Shown in pieces: positions 25,890-35,440 of a stretch of DNA of 62,876 nt. The DNA comes from Vallitalea maricola (lineage in GTDB: Bacteria; Bacillota; Clostridia; Lachnospirales; Vallitaleaceae), in the NCBI RefSeq assembly GCF_036985595.1, contig NZ_BTPU01000017.1, positions 1 through 62,876 on the forward strand. The letters are read 5' to 3'. The translations under genes and the position numbers were made by a program. A model generated the notes under the pieces. That model did no database searches. It saw nothing but the letters and a program-made list of their open reading frames with translations, and was not told where the DNA came from. The first letter of the stretch is position 1, and the number at the start of each line of letters is the position of its first letter.

Positions 25890-27809
25890 ATGATAGAATT
25901 GGGGATTAATAATTTATCAAAGAGTTTTGGAGCTAATAAAATATTTGAAAATGTTGGTTTTGATATAAAAACAGGAGAAATAGTTGGATTGATTGGCAGA
26001 AATGGAACAGGTAAGACAACCATAATGAAAATTCTTATGGGGCATGAGGACTATGAAGGTGAAGTTTTCTATCGTAAAGGCGTCACTCTAGGATATCTTG
26101 ACCAAATACCTGTCTTTGAAGAAGATTATAGTGTTAAGGAAGTACTTTATCTTGCATTTAAAGATGTATATGATATTAAAAAGAAGATGATGAAGATTGA
26201 ACATTCATTGACTAATGAGGATAATGATATTGATAAACTCATGAAGGAATACGGTCAGCTTCAAGAACGATTTGAGCTTCTAGGAGGATATGACATTGAT
26301 GAGAAAATGAGTAAGGTAACAATCGGACTTCAAATATCTGACTCCATACAAAAGATGAAGTTTGCTAATCTAAGTGGTGGTGAAAAATCTAAAATTATGC
26401 TTGGTAAGATATTATTGGAAAAACCAGAGTTGTTGCTTCTTGATGAGCCCTCCAATCATCTTGATTTAAAATCAATTGAATGGTTGGAAGAGTACTTGAA
26501 AGAGTATAAAGGTTCAGTATTGATAATATCTCATGATAGATATTTTTTGGATAGAGTGGTTAATAAAATAGTTGAATTAGAATATAATGGTGCTTCAATA
26601 TATCATGGTAACTACACATATTATCTAATGGAAAAAGAAAGACGGTTTATTGAAGCATACAATAGATATAAGGAAAACCAGAAGAAAATCAATAAGATGG
26701 AAGAGCAGATTAAAAGGTATCGTATCTGGGGAAAAATGCGTGACAGCGATAAAATGTATGTTAGAGCCAAAGAATTGGAAAAAAGACTTGCTAAAATGGA
26801 AAAATTGGATAAACCTGTTTTGGAGAAAACTAAAATCAAATTGTCTAGTAAAGGATTTGATAGAACAGGAAAAGAAGTTTTGATATTAAAAGAGGTTGAA
26901 AAAAGTTTTGATAACAGAACACTGTTTTCAGATCTTAACCTGACATTGTTCTATCAAGATAGTTTAGCTATACTTGGTGATAACGGTACAGGTAAATCCA
27001 CATTGATAAAGATTGTTATGGAAGAATTAGAAAAGGATAAAGGCAGTATAAAATATGGTTCAAACATAAATATTGGATATCTGCCTCAAGAAGTTAAATT
27101 TGAAGATGAAAATACATCTATACTTGAAGCCTTTCAATATAAGTATAACATCACAATAGGAGAAGCAAGAACAGAATTGGCTAAGGTATTATTTATTAAA
27201 GATGACGTATTCAAAAAAATTAATATTTTATCTGGGGGAGAAAAAAGTAGATTAAAATTATGTATGCTCATGTACGAAAAAGTTAATTTCATGATATTAG
27301 ACGAACCAACGAATCATTTGGATATTGATTCAAGGGAAATCCTAGAAGAAACATTACTTGATTTTAAGGGTACTATATTATTTGTATCTCATGACCGTTA
27401 TTTTATTAATAAAATAGCTACTAAAATAGGGGAAATAGAAAATAAAAAATTAGAATTCTATAATGGAGATTATGAATATTATAAGAATGAATTCCTGAAA
27501 AAAGCTGATAGCACTATCATGAAAAGGGAACAAGTAAATAGAAGTAGTAATAAGAATTATAATCGTAAAAGAGTAGATGATAATGAAAATATTATAAAAA
27601 GAAAAAAGAAGCAATTAGAATCAATAGAAATAGAGATTGAATCATTAGAAACATCTATTGATGAATTAGAAATAGAGATGTTTGAAAATAGTACAGATGC
27701 AGGTAAACTTAATGAAATATCCGTTGAACAAAATGAAAAGAAAGAAGCACTAAATAAACTTCTAGAAGAATGGGAAAGTATCAGTGAAGACATTGATAGT
27801 TTAAGTTAG
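25890..27809 (+). CDS. ABC-F family ATPase (Uup/EttA-like translation or resistance factor)
   Basis: The protein of about 639 aa contains two ATPase modules and no membrane domain. Module 1 has GRNGTGKTT, the signature LSGGEKSK and LLLDEPSNHLD; module 2 has GDNGTGKST, LSGGEKSR and MILDEPTNHLD. A helical linker (about 235-300) joins them, and the C-terminus is a charged coiled coil of about 90 residues as in Uup. ABC-F proteins bind the ribosomal E site to rescue stalled ribosomes or give antibiotic resistance; which applies cannot be told. The ATG at 25890 is chosen because AAAGG lies 10 nt upstream; two earlier in-frame starts lie too close. Confidence 0.93.
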   Translation: MIELGINNLSKSFGANKIFENVGFDIKTGEIVGLIGRNGTGKTTIMKILMGHEDYEGEVFYRKGVTLGYLDQIPVFEEDYSVKEVLYLAFKDVYDIKKKMMKIEHSLTNEDNDIDKLMKEYGQLQERFELLGGYDIDEKMSKVTIGLQISDSIQKMKFANLSGGEKSKIMLGKILLEKPELLLLDEPSNHLDLKSIEWLEEYLKEYKGSVLIISHDRYFLDRVVNKIVELEYNGASIYHGNYTYYLMEKERRFIEAYNRYKENQKKINKMEEQIKRYRIWGKMRDSDKMYVRAKELEKRLAKMEKLDKPVLEKTKIKLSSKGFDRTGKEVLILKEVEKSFDNRTLFSDLNLTLFYQDSLAILGDNGTGKSTLIKIVMEELEKDKGSIKYGSNINIGYLPQEVKFEDENTSILEAFQYKYNITIGEARTELAKVLFIKDDVFKKINILSGGEKSRLKLCMLMYEKVNFMILDEPTNHLDIDSREILEETLLDFKGTILFVSHDRYFINKIATKIGEIENKKLEFYNGDYEYYKNEFLKKADSTIMKREQVNRSSNKNYNRKRVDDNENIIKRKKKQLESIEIEIESLETSIDELEIEMFENSTDAGKLNEISVEQNEKKEALNKLLEEWESISEDIDSLS

Positions 27810-27821
27810 GTGCGTTTTCAA

Positions 27822-27906
27822 CAAAATAGGCTGTTCGTAATGTTTTATGTAAATACCTTTTTAGGAATATTACGTAAAAAAATTATGATACAGTCTAATT
27901 TTTTGA
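27822..27906. repeat. GGCTGTC-type palindrome, copy 3
   Basis: AAAATAGGCTGTTCGTAATG at the left pairs imperfectly with CATTATGATACAGTCTAATTTT-like sequence at the right; an inner ATGTAAATACC/GGAATATTACGT stem closes the top. A T-tract follows, so it may act as the terminator of the ABC-F gene. Confidence 0.55.
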
Positions 27907-28060
27907 ACAATAATCATTGTGGATAATCTATTTTTATAGTAAATGACTTATATTACTATAGTGTAGAATCATCACATAATTTCACATAATTAATACATAT
28001 TATTACCAATATTTATTGGTAGACTTAACCTACTAAATTTGTTAAGGGAGGTTTTAACAA

Positions 28061-29581
28061 GTGTATTTTATGAAAAGAGCCTTAAAATACATTAAAAACA
28101 AGAAAGGTAAAACTTTGTTACTAGGTATTATTTTCTTAATAATAGCCAATTTTGTTCTGGCAGGATTGTTGGTTTATAATGCCACTGTAAAAGCACAAGA
28201 ACAGACAAGAATAAGTATTGGTGCAGATGTAAATTATATTATTGACAATGAAGGCATTATAGAAGATTCATTAAAAGGAGTACTCAATAAAGATGATTCA
28301 TCAATAATTAGAGCCAGTTTTATGGGAGGGGTTACTACTTCTGAAAAACTAACAGAGAAAGGTGGTCCTACATACAGCAATATTATGAAAGTGGTTGATT
28401 CGGAATATGTAGACAGCTATGATATATCATTATCTTTTGAGGCTGATATCCAACAACTAGAGTCTTATACTCAAGATACAGGAGGAGCTAATGCTTCTAA
28501 TCATATTTTTGATATAAAGCTATTCAGTGATGTTGCACCATCTGATTTTGATAATGGTAGTGCAGAATTGGTTGAAGGAGAATTTCCATCCATAGATCAA
28601 ATTAATTCTGGTGAGAATGTTGTACTTGTTGAAGAAACAATAGCTTCCAACAATAACTTGAAAATAGGTGATACAATAACTAATACTGTTTCAGTACTAG
28701 ATTATGAAGATGTAGAGTTGGAATTAAAAATTGTTGGAATATATAAAACTAACGAAGAAGTAGACCAAAGATTGATTGGTAGAGGAGGAGCTTCATTATT
28801 ACCTCAAAACCGTTTATATGTTCCTTTTAATATTCTTAAATCCATAGGTCTATCAGATGAAGAATTAGAACATTTATTAATCACATCTAATGTTATTCAT
28901 TTAAAAGATCCCTTATATACTGATGAATATAAAATAGAAGCAGAGAACAAAATAAAATTCAATTATGGTAAATTAGATGCTAATGATGATTTATACGACA
29001 GCCTAATGGGACCTATTGAAAAATTGGGTGTCATTGCAAAAATCATGGTTATCATTATTGCTGTTGCTGGTGCTGCCATAATAGGGTTAATTACTGCGCT
29101 TACTGTAAATGAACGTAAAGAAGAAATAGGTATCATGTTAGCTGTAGGTGAAAGTAAAATAAAAATAGTGATGCAATTTGTAATAGAAGTAACAATAATA
29201 GCAATTATTGCATTTATACTATCTTCTTTTACCGGTTCTGTTATTGGAGAAAAAATAAGTTCAACAGTATTAGAAAGTGATATTATCAGTAGCTCTGATA
29301 ATAATAATAGAGGATTTATGATGAGATCCGCAGGGCAATTTAGTATGGGTAATAGTAAATCAGTAAATACAAGAGGTAATCAAGTTGATATGAACACTAA
29401 TAGGACACAAAAAAATGATAAGCTGTCATTAGAAAATAATAAAGTAGATATAAATTTTGATATAACCGCTTTAATTCAATTGTTTGGTTTAGGTTTACTT
29501 ATGTCCATAATAAGTACCATAATACCTTCGCTATATGTTATGCGATTCAATCCAAAACAGATTTTAATTAATAGGACTTAA
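28061..29581 (+). CDS. ABC transporter permease, FtsX/MacB type
   Basis: The 506-aa permease has one N-terminal helix (about 17-40), a long extracellular domain (about 41-325) and three C-terminal helices (about 326-348, 366-392 and 468-490) with the FtsX/MacB core (NERKEEIGIMLAVGES). Between the third and fourth helices is an unusual polar Asn/Met/Ser-rich loop of about 60 residues. Such transporters do mechanotransmission or export peptides rather than importing solutes. The GTG at 28061 is chosen because AAGGGAGG lies 8 nt upstream; the next ATG is too far. It is the first gene of a three-gene unit with ATPase and PASTA protein. Confidence 0.9.
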   Translation: MYFMKRALKYIKNKKGKTLLLGIIFLIIANFVLAGLLVYNATVKAQEQTRISIGADVNYIIDNEGIIEDSLKGVLNKDDSSIIRASFMGGVTTSEKLTEKGGPTYSNIMKVVDSEYVDSYDISLSFEADIQQLESYTQDTGGANASNHIFDIKLFSDVAPSDFDNGSAELVEGEFPSIDQINSGENVVLVEETIASNNNLKIGDTITNTVSVLDYEDVELELKIVGIYKTNEEVDQRLIGRGGASLLPQNRLYVPFNILKSIGLSDEELEHLLITSNVIHLKDPLYTDEYKIEAENKIKFNYGKLDANDDLYDSLMGPIEKLGVIAKIMVIIIAVAGAAIIGLITALTVNERKEEIGIMLAVGESKIKIVMQFVIEVTIIAIIAFILSSFTGSVIGEKISSTVLESDIISSSDNNNRGFMMRSAGQFSMGNSKSVNTRGNQVDMNTNRTQKNDKLSLENNKVDINFDITALIQLFGLGLLMSIISTIIPSLYVMRFNPKQILINRT

Positions 29582-29594
29582 AGGAGATGAGAGA

Positions 29595-30269
29595 ATGTCC
29601 ATATTAAGATTAGAAAATATATCTTATGGATATATTGATGGTAATAATAAAAGAATGATTCTAAATAATCTAGATTATACTTTTGAAAAAGGAAAATTTT
29701 ATTCTATACTAGGACCATCAGGAAGCGGGAAAACAACTTTACTGGCAATTGCAGGTGGATTAGAAAAAGCACAAGAAGGAAATGTCTATTTTGAAGGTAA
29801 AAATATTAATGATATAGGACTTGGAAAATATAGAAGAAATAATCTATCTTTTGTGTTCCAACAGTTTAATCTAATTCCATATCTTACAGCTGTTGAAAAT
29901 GTAGTCAATGTAATGGAAATAACCAATAACCAGGTTCCAAAACCTCATTATACCACTGCCTTAAATTTACTTAACCAATTTGGCATAGTTAAGACAAAAG
30001 CTGAAAGAAGCATATATAAGCTATCAGGAGGAGAGCAACAGCGTGTTGCTATAGCTAGAGGACTTGCAACTAATGTTGACTTAATAATGGCTGATGAACC
30101 TACTGGGAATCTAGATACTGCTACTGAAAAAGAAATAATCAAGATATTAAGGATGTTAGCAAAAGAATATAATAAATGTGTTATTGTTGTTACTCATTCA
30201 GATAGTATAGCAGGTCTTAGTGATATTCAGTTGAAATTAGTTGAAGGTAAGCTTACTGAAAGGATGTAG
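29595..30269 (+). CDS. ABC transporter ATP-binding protein, MacB/LolD type
   Basis: The 224-aa ATPase shows Walker A GPSGSGKTT, the Q-loop FVFQQFNLIPYLTAVENV typical of MacB/LolD/FtsE-like proteins, the signature LSGGEQQRVAIARG, Walker B IMADEPTGNLD and the switch His in VVTHSD. It begins 13 bp after the permease stop, with GGAGATGAGAG upstream, and pairs with it. The PASTA-protein gene starts 3 bp after its stop, so all three are translated from one transcript. Confidence 0.95.
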   Translation: MSILRLENISYGYIDGNNKRMILNNLDYTFEKGKFYSILGPSGSGKTTLLAIAGGLEKAQEGNVYFEGKNINDIGLGKYRRNNLSFVFQQFNLIPYLTAVENVVNVMEITNNQVPKPHYTTALNLLNQFGIVKTKAERSIYKLSGGEQQRVAIARGLATNVDLIMADEPTGNLDTATEKEIIKILRMLAKEYNKCVIVVTHSDSIAGLSDIQLKLVEGKLTERM

Positions 30270-30272
30270 CAC

Positions 30273-32657
30273 ATGGATAGTAATAAAAACAAGGATATAT
30301 TCAAAGATGGATTTAATTTCAATTTAGATGAGGAAAAGGAATTAGAAACTAATGAAGAGGTTCATAATAATAATGAAATAGAGAATGAATCTAAGATAGA
30401 AAATAATATTATTGAAGAAGACAATAGTGTCAAAGATGATAATCATAAAAAGGATTTTCTAGCTAATCTAAACGAAACTAGAAATGCTAGTTTTCAACAA
30501 GAAGAATTTACATACCAAAAAACCAGTAATTATAAGAAGTGGATTGTACAAATAATTATATTAGTAATTGCTGTAATAAGTATATATTTAATAGTTAATA
30601 GAAAAACAGAATTGATAGATTTTTCTAACATGTTGTATGAAGATGCAGCAGCATGGGCTAATGATAAAAACATTATACTTACTTATGAAGAAGAATACAG
30701 CAATGAAATACAAGATGATTATATTATATCTCAAAGTATAGAACCGGGAGAAAAGGTAGGGAAAGATTCAACTGTAAAATTATCCATTTCAAAAGGTAAA
30801 GATCCTTATGAAAAGATTGCAGTTCCAGATTTTGATACTAGCTGGTCCAAAACAAGTATTGAGAATTGGATAGAGCAGAACGGTATTATTAATTATAAAT
30901 TCAATAATATTGAAAGTGAAGAAATACCATCTAATTATTTGATATCATATGAGTTGATAGGTGCTACGGATGAGACATTTGTGAGAAGTTCTGAAATTGA
31001 ATTTGCTATTAGTTATACAGAAACATTTGATACAGTAGTCGTACCAGACTTTATTAATAAAACCATGATTGATGTAGATATATGGGCAAAAAATAATAAT
31101 ATGGAATATACTTATTCATACGAGAAAAGTTCCTTATATGATGAAGATATCATAATCAATCAAAGTGTTAAGTCTGGAGAAGAAATGGATGTTAATGAGG
31201 TATTTTCATTCGTCATATCAACTGGAGATGAAAATGAGACAATAATAATGGAAAACTTTTTGAACAGAACTATTATTGATGCTGACATATGGGCTAAAAA
31301 TAATCGAATAAGATATACTTATTCTTACGAATATAGCGATATATATCCAGAAGATAGTATCTCATACCAAAGCATAAAAGCTGATGAAGAAATAAAAGAA
31401 GGAGATACAGTAAGATTTATCATTTCAAAAGGTACTGAAGAAGAAGAGGAAGAAATCATAGTTATGGATAATTTCCTTAATAGGGCATTACTTGATGTAG
31501 ATATATGGGCTAAGAGCAATGGAATAGACTATAATTATACTTATGAATATAATTCTATTTACGAAAAGGATAAAATAATGTATCAGAGTATTCCTGATGG
31601 AGATGAATTATTAGGTGATGAGGTACTAAATTTTATCGTTTCTAAAGGGGAAGAAATAGTTGTTCCAGATTTCAGTGAATTAACAGTAGCTGAAGCTAAA
31701 GAATATGATGATAACTCAATAGATGTTAAAATCATAGAGAAATATGTTAAGGACACCAGAGAGGGAGAATTTTTATCCCAATCCATCAGGGCAGAAGAAG
31801 TAGTTGAAGAAGGAATGGAGATGAGGGCAGAATATTCTCTTGGAGATAGAATAACTGTACCTAGCTTCATAAATGAATTGAAGCAGGATATAGAAGAATG
31901 GATTGAAGAAGCAAATGATAATGGGGCAAATCTTGATTTGATTGTTAATGAACAAGCAGGAACAGGATTAGAATATGGGAAGATAATATCTCAGAATATT
32001 TATAATGATGATATTGATCTGTCTTCTGATATTGAAATTACAATATCATCAGGCTTAACAGTTCCATCGTTTGTAAATATGAGTAAGAGTGAAGTAAGTA
32101 ACTATTCACAAACCAGTGACCTTAATGTAGAGGTTGTGGAAATATATCAACAGGGAACTAGTGCAGGAAAATTTATTTCACAATCAATTGAAACTGGAAC
32201 TAAAGTCAATAAAGGTACTTATGTCACAGTTTATTATTCTTTGGGCGATACCATAAATATACCTAAATTTGTTAATAGATCTGTCACTGAATTACAAGAA
32301 TGGGTTGATGAACAAAATAATAAAGGTGCTCAGTTAACAATAACTAAAACTGAATTACATATTAATGATTTAGATTATGGATTGATTTTTTCTCAAAATA
32401 TATATAACCAATCTAATGCAGAATTGGATACTAATATTGAGGTTGTAGTTTCTCTAGGAGAACTATATAGTGTGATTAATTTCTCGGAATACTCAGTTAG
32501 TGAAATAGAAGATATTGCTGAAGAGAATGACTTGACAATTATTTTTGAAACTGTTAAAGATTCATCATATAGCAGTGGCAAGGTTATTAGTCAAGAGCCT
32601 GAAAGTGGAGAATTAATTAGTAAGAAAGATTTTATTAAAATAAGAATTGCTGAATAA
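30273..32657 (+). CDS. Membrane-anchored protein with about ten PASTA repeats and no kinase domain
   Basis: The 794-aa protein has an acidic, low-complexity cytoplasmic segment (1-87), one membrane helix (about 90-108) and an extracellular region made of about ten PASTA-type repeats of 60-75 residues, each with a start like VPDF or VPSF, a helix and a closing SKG or SLGD. Repeats 3-5 are recent duplications sharing DVDIWAKNN/DADIWAKNN and YTYSYE. PASTA domains bind muropeptides or lipid II in Ser/Thr kinases and penicillin-binding proteins, but neither catalytic domain is present. Position 3 bp after a MacB-like ABC pair suggests it is the sensor or cell-wall anchor of that transporter (inference). 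Confidence 0.87.
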   Translation: MDSNKNKDIFKDGFNFNLDEEKELETNEEVHNNNEIENESKIENNIIEEDNSVKDDNHKKDFLANLNETRNASFQQEEFTYQKTSNYKKWIVQIIILVIAVISIYLIVNRKTELIDFSNMLYEDAAAWANDKNIILTYEEEYSNEIQDDYIISQSIEPGEKVGKDSTVKLSISKGKDPYEKIAVPDFDTSWSKTSIENWIEQNGIINYKFNNIESEEIPSNYLISYELIGATDETFVRSSEIEFAISYTETFDTVVVPDFINKTMIDVDIWAKNNNMEYTYSYEKSSLYDEDIIINQSVKSGEEMDVNEVFSFVISTGDENETIIMENFLNRTIIDADIWAKNNRIRYTYSYEYSDIYPEDSISYQSIKADEEIKEGDTVRFIISKGTEEEEEEIIVMDNFLNRALLDVDIWAKSNGIDYNYTYEYNSIYEKDKIMYQSIPDGDELLGDEVLNFIVSKGEEIVVPDFSELTVAEAKEYDDNSIDVKIIEKYVKDTREGEFLSQSIRAEEVVEEGMEMRAEYSLGDRITVPSFINELKQDIEEWIEEANDNGANLDLIVNEQAGTGLEYGKIISQNIYNDDIDLSSDIEITISSGLTVPSFVNMSKSEVSNYSQTSDLNVEVVEIYQQGTSAGKFISQSIETGTKVNKGTYVTVYYSLGDTINIPKFVNRSVTELQEWVDEQNNKGAQLTITKTELHINDLDYGLIFSQNIYNQSNAELDTNIEVVVSLGELYSVINFSEYSVSEIEDIAEENDLTIIFETVKDSSYSSGKVISQEPESGELISKKDFIKIRIAE

Positions 32658-32661
32658 TACT

Positions 32662-32692
32662 ATAGAGGAGCCTCATAGGCTCCTCTATTTTC
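32662..32692. terminator. Bidirectional terminator between convergent genes
   Basis: A perfect 12-bp stem ATAGAGGAGCCT/AGGCTCCTCTAT with a 3-nt loop has T-rich exits on both strands. Confidence 0.85.
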
Positions 32693-32696
32693 TATT

Positions 32697-34058
32697 TTAA
32701 TATCTAGCAGAACTGGAAATTTCATGATGTTTAGAAGGGTATTTTTTTAAGTAATATGATTTGTTTTTTACTATTTTTTCGATTAGTTCTATCAATATGT
32801 CAACTTCTGAATAATCATTATACAAACCAAAGCTAATTCTAACCATGCCAGGACGTGGATAACGAGGATTTCTTTGCAGTTTATTTATATCATTTTTGGT
32901 TAGGTATAATAATTTTTGCACATAAGGTTGAGCACAGAAGCATCCACTTCTTACGCTTATACCGGCTTCTTTTGATAAAATATTGGCTACCATAGAATGA
33001 TGAAGTCCTTTTATATTGAAAGTAATGATACCTATCCTATTATCACAATTATTTTCATTACCGTATATGACAACGTCTTTAATGCTATTTAATTTATTTA
33101 ATGTATATTCAGTTAAGTTTAATTCCATGTTTTCTATGTTATGCATCCCTAATTTATTCATTTCCATTAATGAAGCATTCAGGGCAACTACTCCCATGAT
33201 ATTAGGGGTCCCTGCTTCCTCTTTATATGGTACATCATCCCACATAACACTTTTGGGTGTAACTATTTTTACAGTCCCTCCACCAACCTGAGTAGGAGAA
33301 CCATACTTGAAAACATTCTTTGGACCTATAAGGACACCTGTACCAAAAGGTGCGTATATTTTATGACCAGAGAAAACCAGATAGTCAATATGATCATTTG
33401 AATAAGCTGGTTTCATGTCTATAGGTGAATGAGGAATAAGCTGAGCACCGTCAATAAGGATTTTGGCTCCGTACCTATGTGCCAGCTTTGCAAATGCATG
33501 AATATCAGTTTTGTATCCAGTAACATTAGAAGCACCAGAAATGGTTACTAATCTAACTTTACCATTATACTTTTTAAGCTTTTGTTCACAGTCTTCTAGA
33601 GATAGACTTCCTTTATGGTCCAGATTAATATAGTCCATGTTGAAATTTTTTCTCCATGGCAGATCATTGGAATGATGTTCCATGAATGAGGATAATATTA
33701 TCCCATTATGAATGACTTGTGATAATTTATTGGAAATTTTATTAATAGCTTCAGTAGTATTCTTAACAAATATGACTGTAGAATAGTCCCTATCCATGTT
33801 AACAAAATCAGCTACAGTTTTTCTTGTAGCATCGTATATCTCTGATGATAGATTAGATTTATAGCCAGTTCCACGATGTATAGATGAATACCATGGGGCA
33901 AAATCATTTACCGCTTTCATAACAGATGTCAATGGTGGTGTAGTTGCAGCATTATCAAAATTAATTTCTTTGGTGTATTTACCATTAGATAAAGGAATTG
34001 ATACGTCAGTACCTACTACAAGATATTTATAATTTGGTTGAGAAGAGTAGTAATGCAT
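32697..34058 (-). CDS. Class V aminotransferase, cysteine desulfurase-like
   Basis: The product (about 453 aa) is a PLP enzyme of the SufS/CsdA group: NFDNAATTPPL near the N-terminus, GTGYKSN, FVKNTTEAINK, DGAQLIPH, the PLP-lysine in FSGHKIYAPFGTG, and SVRSGCFCAQPYV with the Cys where SufS has its catalytic cysteine. It likely takes sulfur from cysteine or a related substrate. There is no SufU/IscU neighbour, so a specialised role is possible. The ATG at 34058 is used because GAGGTGG lies 6 nt upstream; an in-frame ATG at 34073 overlaps that site. A hairpin lies in its leader. Confidence 0.88.
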   Translation of the reverse strand: MHYYSSQPNYKYLVVGTDVSIPLSNGKYTKEINFDNAATTPPLTSVMKAVNDFAPWYSSIHRGTGYKSNLSSEIYDATRKTVADFVNMDRDYSTVIFVKNTTEAINKISNKLSQVIHNGIILSSFMEHHSNDLPWRKNFNMDYINLDHKGSLSLEDCEQKLKKYNGKVRLVTISGASNVTGYKTDIHAFAKLAHRYGAKILIDGAQLIPHSPIDMKPAYSNDHIDYLVFSGHKIYAPFGTGVLIGPKNVFKYGSPTQVGGGTVKIVTPKSVMWDDVPYKEEAGTPNIMGVVALNASLMEMNKLGMHNIENMELNLTEYTLNKLNSIKDVVIYGNENNCDNRIGIITFNIKGLHHSMVANILSKEAGISVRSGCFCAQPYVQKLLYLTKNDINKLQRNPRYPRPGMVRISFGLYNDYSEVDILIELIEKIVKNKSYYLKKYPSKHHEISSSARY

Positions 34059-34083
34059 AAAAATCCACCTCATTTATCTATTA

Positions 34084-34124
34084 CTTCAATCCGCAATAGA
34101 GTCTATACCTATTACGGATTGAAG
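34084..34124 (-). promoter_or_regulatory. Leader hairpin upstream of the class V aminotransferase gene
   Basis: CTTCAATCCGCAATAG (34084-34099) and CTATTACGGATTGAAG (34109-34124) form a 16-bp stem with one mismatch and a 9-nt loop. It ends about 13 nt before the ribosome site of the minus-strand gene and has no T-tract, so it is a candidate operator or translation-control hairpin. Confidence 0.5.
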
Positions 34125-34330
34125 ATCTATAAAAATATCAATGATTAACTATATTAAAGCTAATCATTAATAATCAAAATAATATCTATGTTAGATAGTA
34201 AAAACCTTTTTTAATATAATATGCCATCTATTTGAATACGTGAAGAAAATGTAAACCCACTTATTTTTGCATTGTAAGTTATAACATATTATTCATGGAA
34301 ATAGTAAATACTAATATAGGAGGTGATAAT

Positions 34331-35035
34331 TTGAATGAGAGTCTTGTAGTCATTGTAAGAGGTGTAATTGGTTTCTTTTCATTGTTAATATTCACACGTC
34401 TACTAGGAAAACAGCAAGTTAGTCAATTAACTTTATTTGAATATATTTTAGGAATAACTATTGGTTCTATGGCGTCTACACTTACTACTGATTTAAGTTC
34501 TTCTGCATGGCCCCATTGGGTAGGATTGGTGGTATGGGTGACACTGGTATTCTTAGTTCAGTTACTTGCAATTAAATTTCCTATAGTATCAGAATACATT
34601 AATGGAAAACCTAGAGTGTTGATAGCTAATGGGAAAATACTTGAAAAAAATTTAAAGCAATTGAGATATAGCTTATTTGAATTATTAGAACAGTTAAGAA
34701 TAAATAACATTTTTGATATTAGTCAAGTTGAATTTGCAATACTAGAGACTAATGGACAATTAACAGTATTAAAAAAATCGCAATTTCAAACTTTAACTCC
34801 AAATGATATGAATATATCAACTGATTATATAGGACTTAGTAAAGAGCTAATCTATAATGGTGTTATTCTAGAGCATAATCTTAATAAAGTTAATTTAGAT
34901 GAAAAGTGGTTAATTGATCAATTAAAAACTAGAGGAATTAAGAGTCCGCTAGAAGTTTATTTAGCTGTACTTAAAACATCTGGAGAGTTATATATTGATT
35001 TATATAGAGATCATGTAGATGACAAATTAATATAA
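34331..35035 (+). CDS. DUF421 membrane protein (YetF-like)
   Basis: The product (about 234 aa) has three N-terminal helices (GVIGFFSLLIFTRLLGKQ, EYILGITIGSMAS and VVWVTLVFLVQLLAIKF) and a C-terminal soluble domain of two similar alpha/beta units (VLIANGKIL; LRINNIFDISQVEFAILETNGQLTVL), the DUF421/YetF plan. TTG at 34331 is chosen because AGGAGG (34318-34323) lies 7 nt before it; an in-frame ATG at 34295 lacks a site. DUF421 proteins are tied to spore or envelope function in Bacillus, but the activity is unknown. The DUF4363 gene follows 31 bp downstream, a pairing common in Clostridia. Confidence 0.87.
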   Translation: MNESLVVIVRGVIGFFSLLIFTRLLGKQQVSQLTLFEYILGITIGSMASTLTTDLSSSAWPHWVGLVVWVTLVFLVQLLAIKFPIVSEYINGKPRVLIANGKILEKNLKQLRYSLFELLEQLRINNIFDISQVEFAILETNGQLTVLKKSQFQTLTPNDMNISTDYIGLSKELIYNGVILEHNLNKVNLDEKWLIDQLKTRGIKSPLEVYLAVLKTSGELYIDLYRDHVDDKLI

Positions 35036-35066
35036 AATTGGTATAATATGAAAGGAACATTATTAA

Positions 35067-35432
35067 ATGAAAAAGATGATAATAATCACATTTACTTGCA
35101 TAATTCTAGGAATATTTATATTAATAATGAATTCTGGTGGTTTCTTAAAAAAACCCTTCGGTGAGGATGATGATGTAGAAACCTTGCTCAAGAATTTAAA
35201 TGAAGATATAGTTAATAGTGATTGGGAAAAAGGCCTAGAAGATATGGAAAAGTTAAAAGATGCATGGGATATGGTGGATAACAGAGTCCAATTTAGTGTT
35301 GAAAGAGATGATTTGATGGGTATTGAACTATCTATAGCTAGGCTTATGGGTTCAATCCGTGGTGAAAACAAAGACCAATCTTTAATTGGATTTGAAGAAC
35401 TAAAATTATATTGGAACAACTTAGAAAAGTAG
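35067..35432 (+). CDS. DUF4363 family protein
   Basis: The 121-aa protein has one N-terminal membrane helix (about 4-22) and a helical extracytoplasmic domain containing DWEKGLEDMEKLKDAWD and an LMGSIRGEN segment, the pattern of DUF4363. It is cotranscribed with the DUF421 gene, suggesting the two products work together at the membrane. The biochemical role is unknown. Confidence 0.82.
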   Translation: MKKMIIITFTCIILGIFILIMNSGGFLKKPFGEDDDVETLLKNLNEDIVNSDWEKGLEDMEKLKDAWDMVDNRVQFSVERDDLMGIELSIARLMGSIRGENKDQSLIGFEELKLYWNNLEK

Positions 35433-35440
35433 GTGAATAA

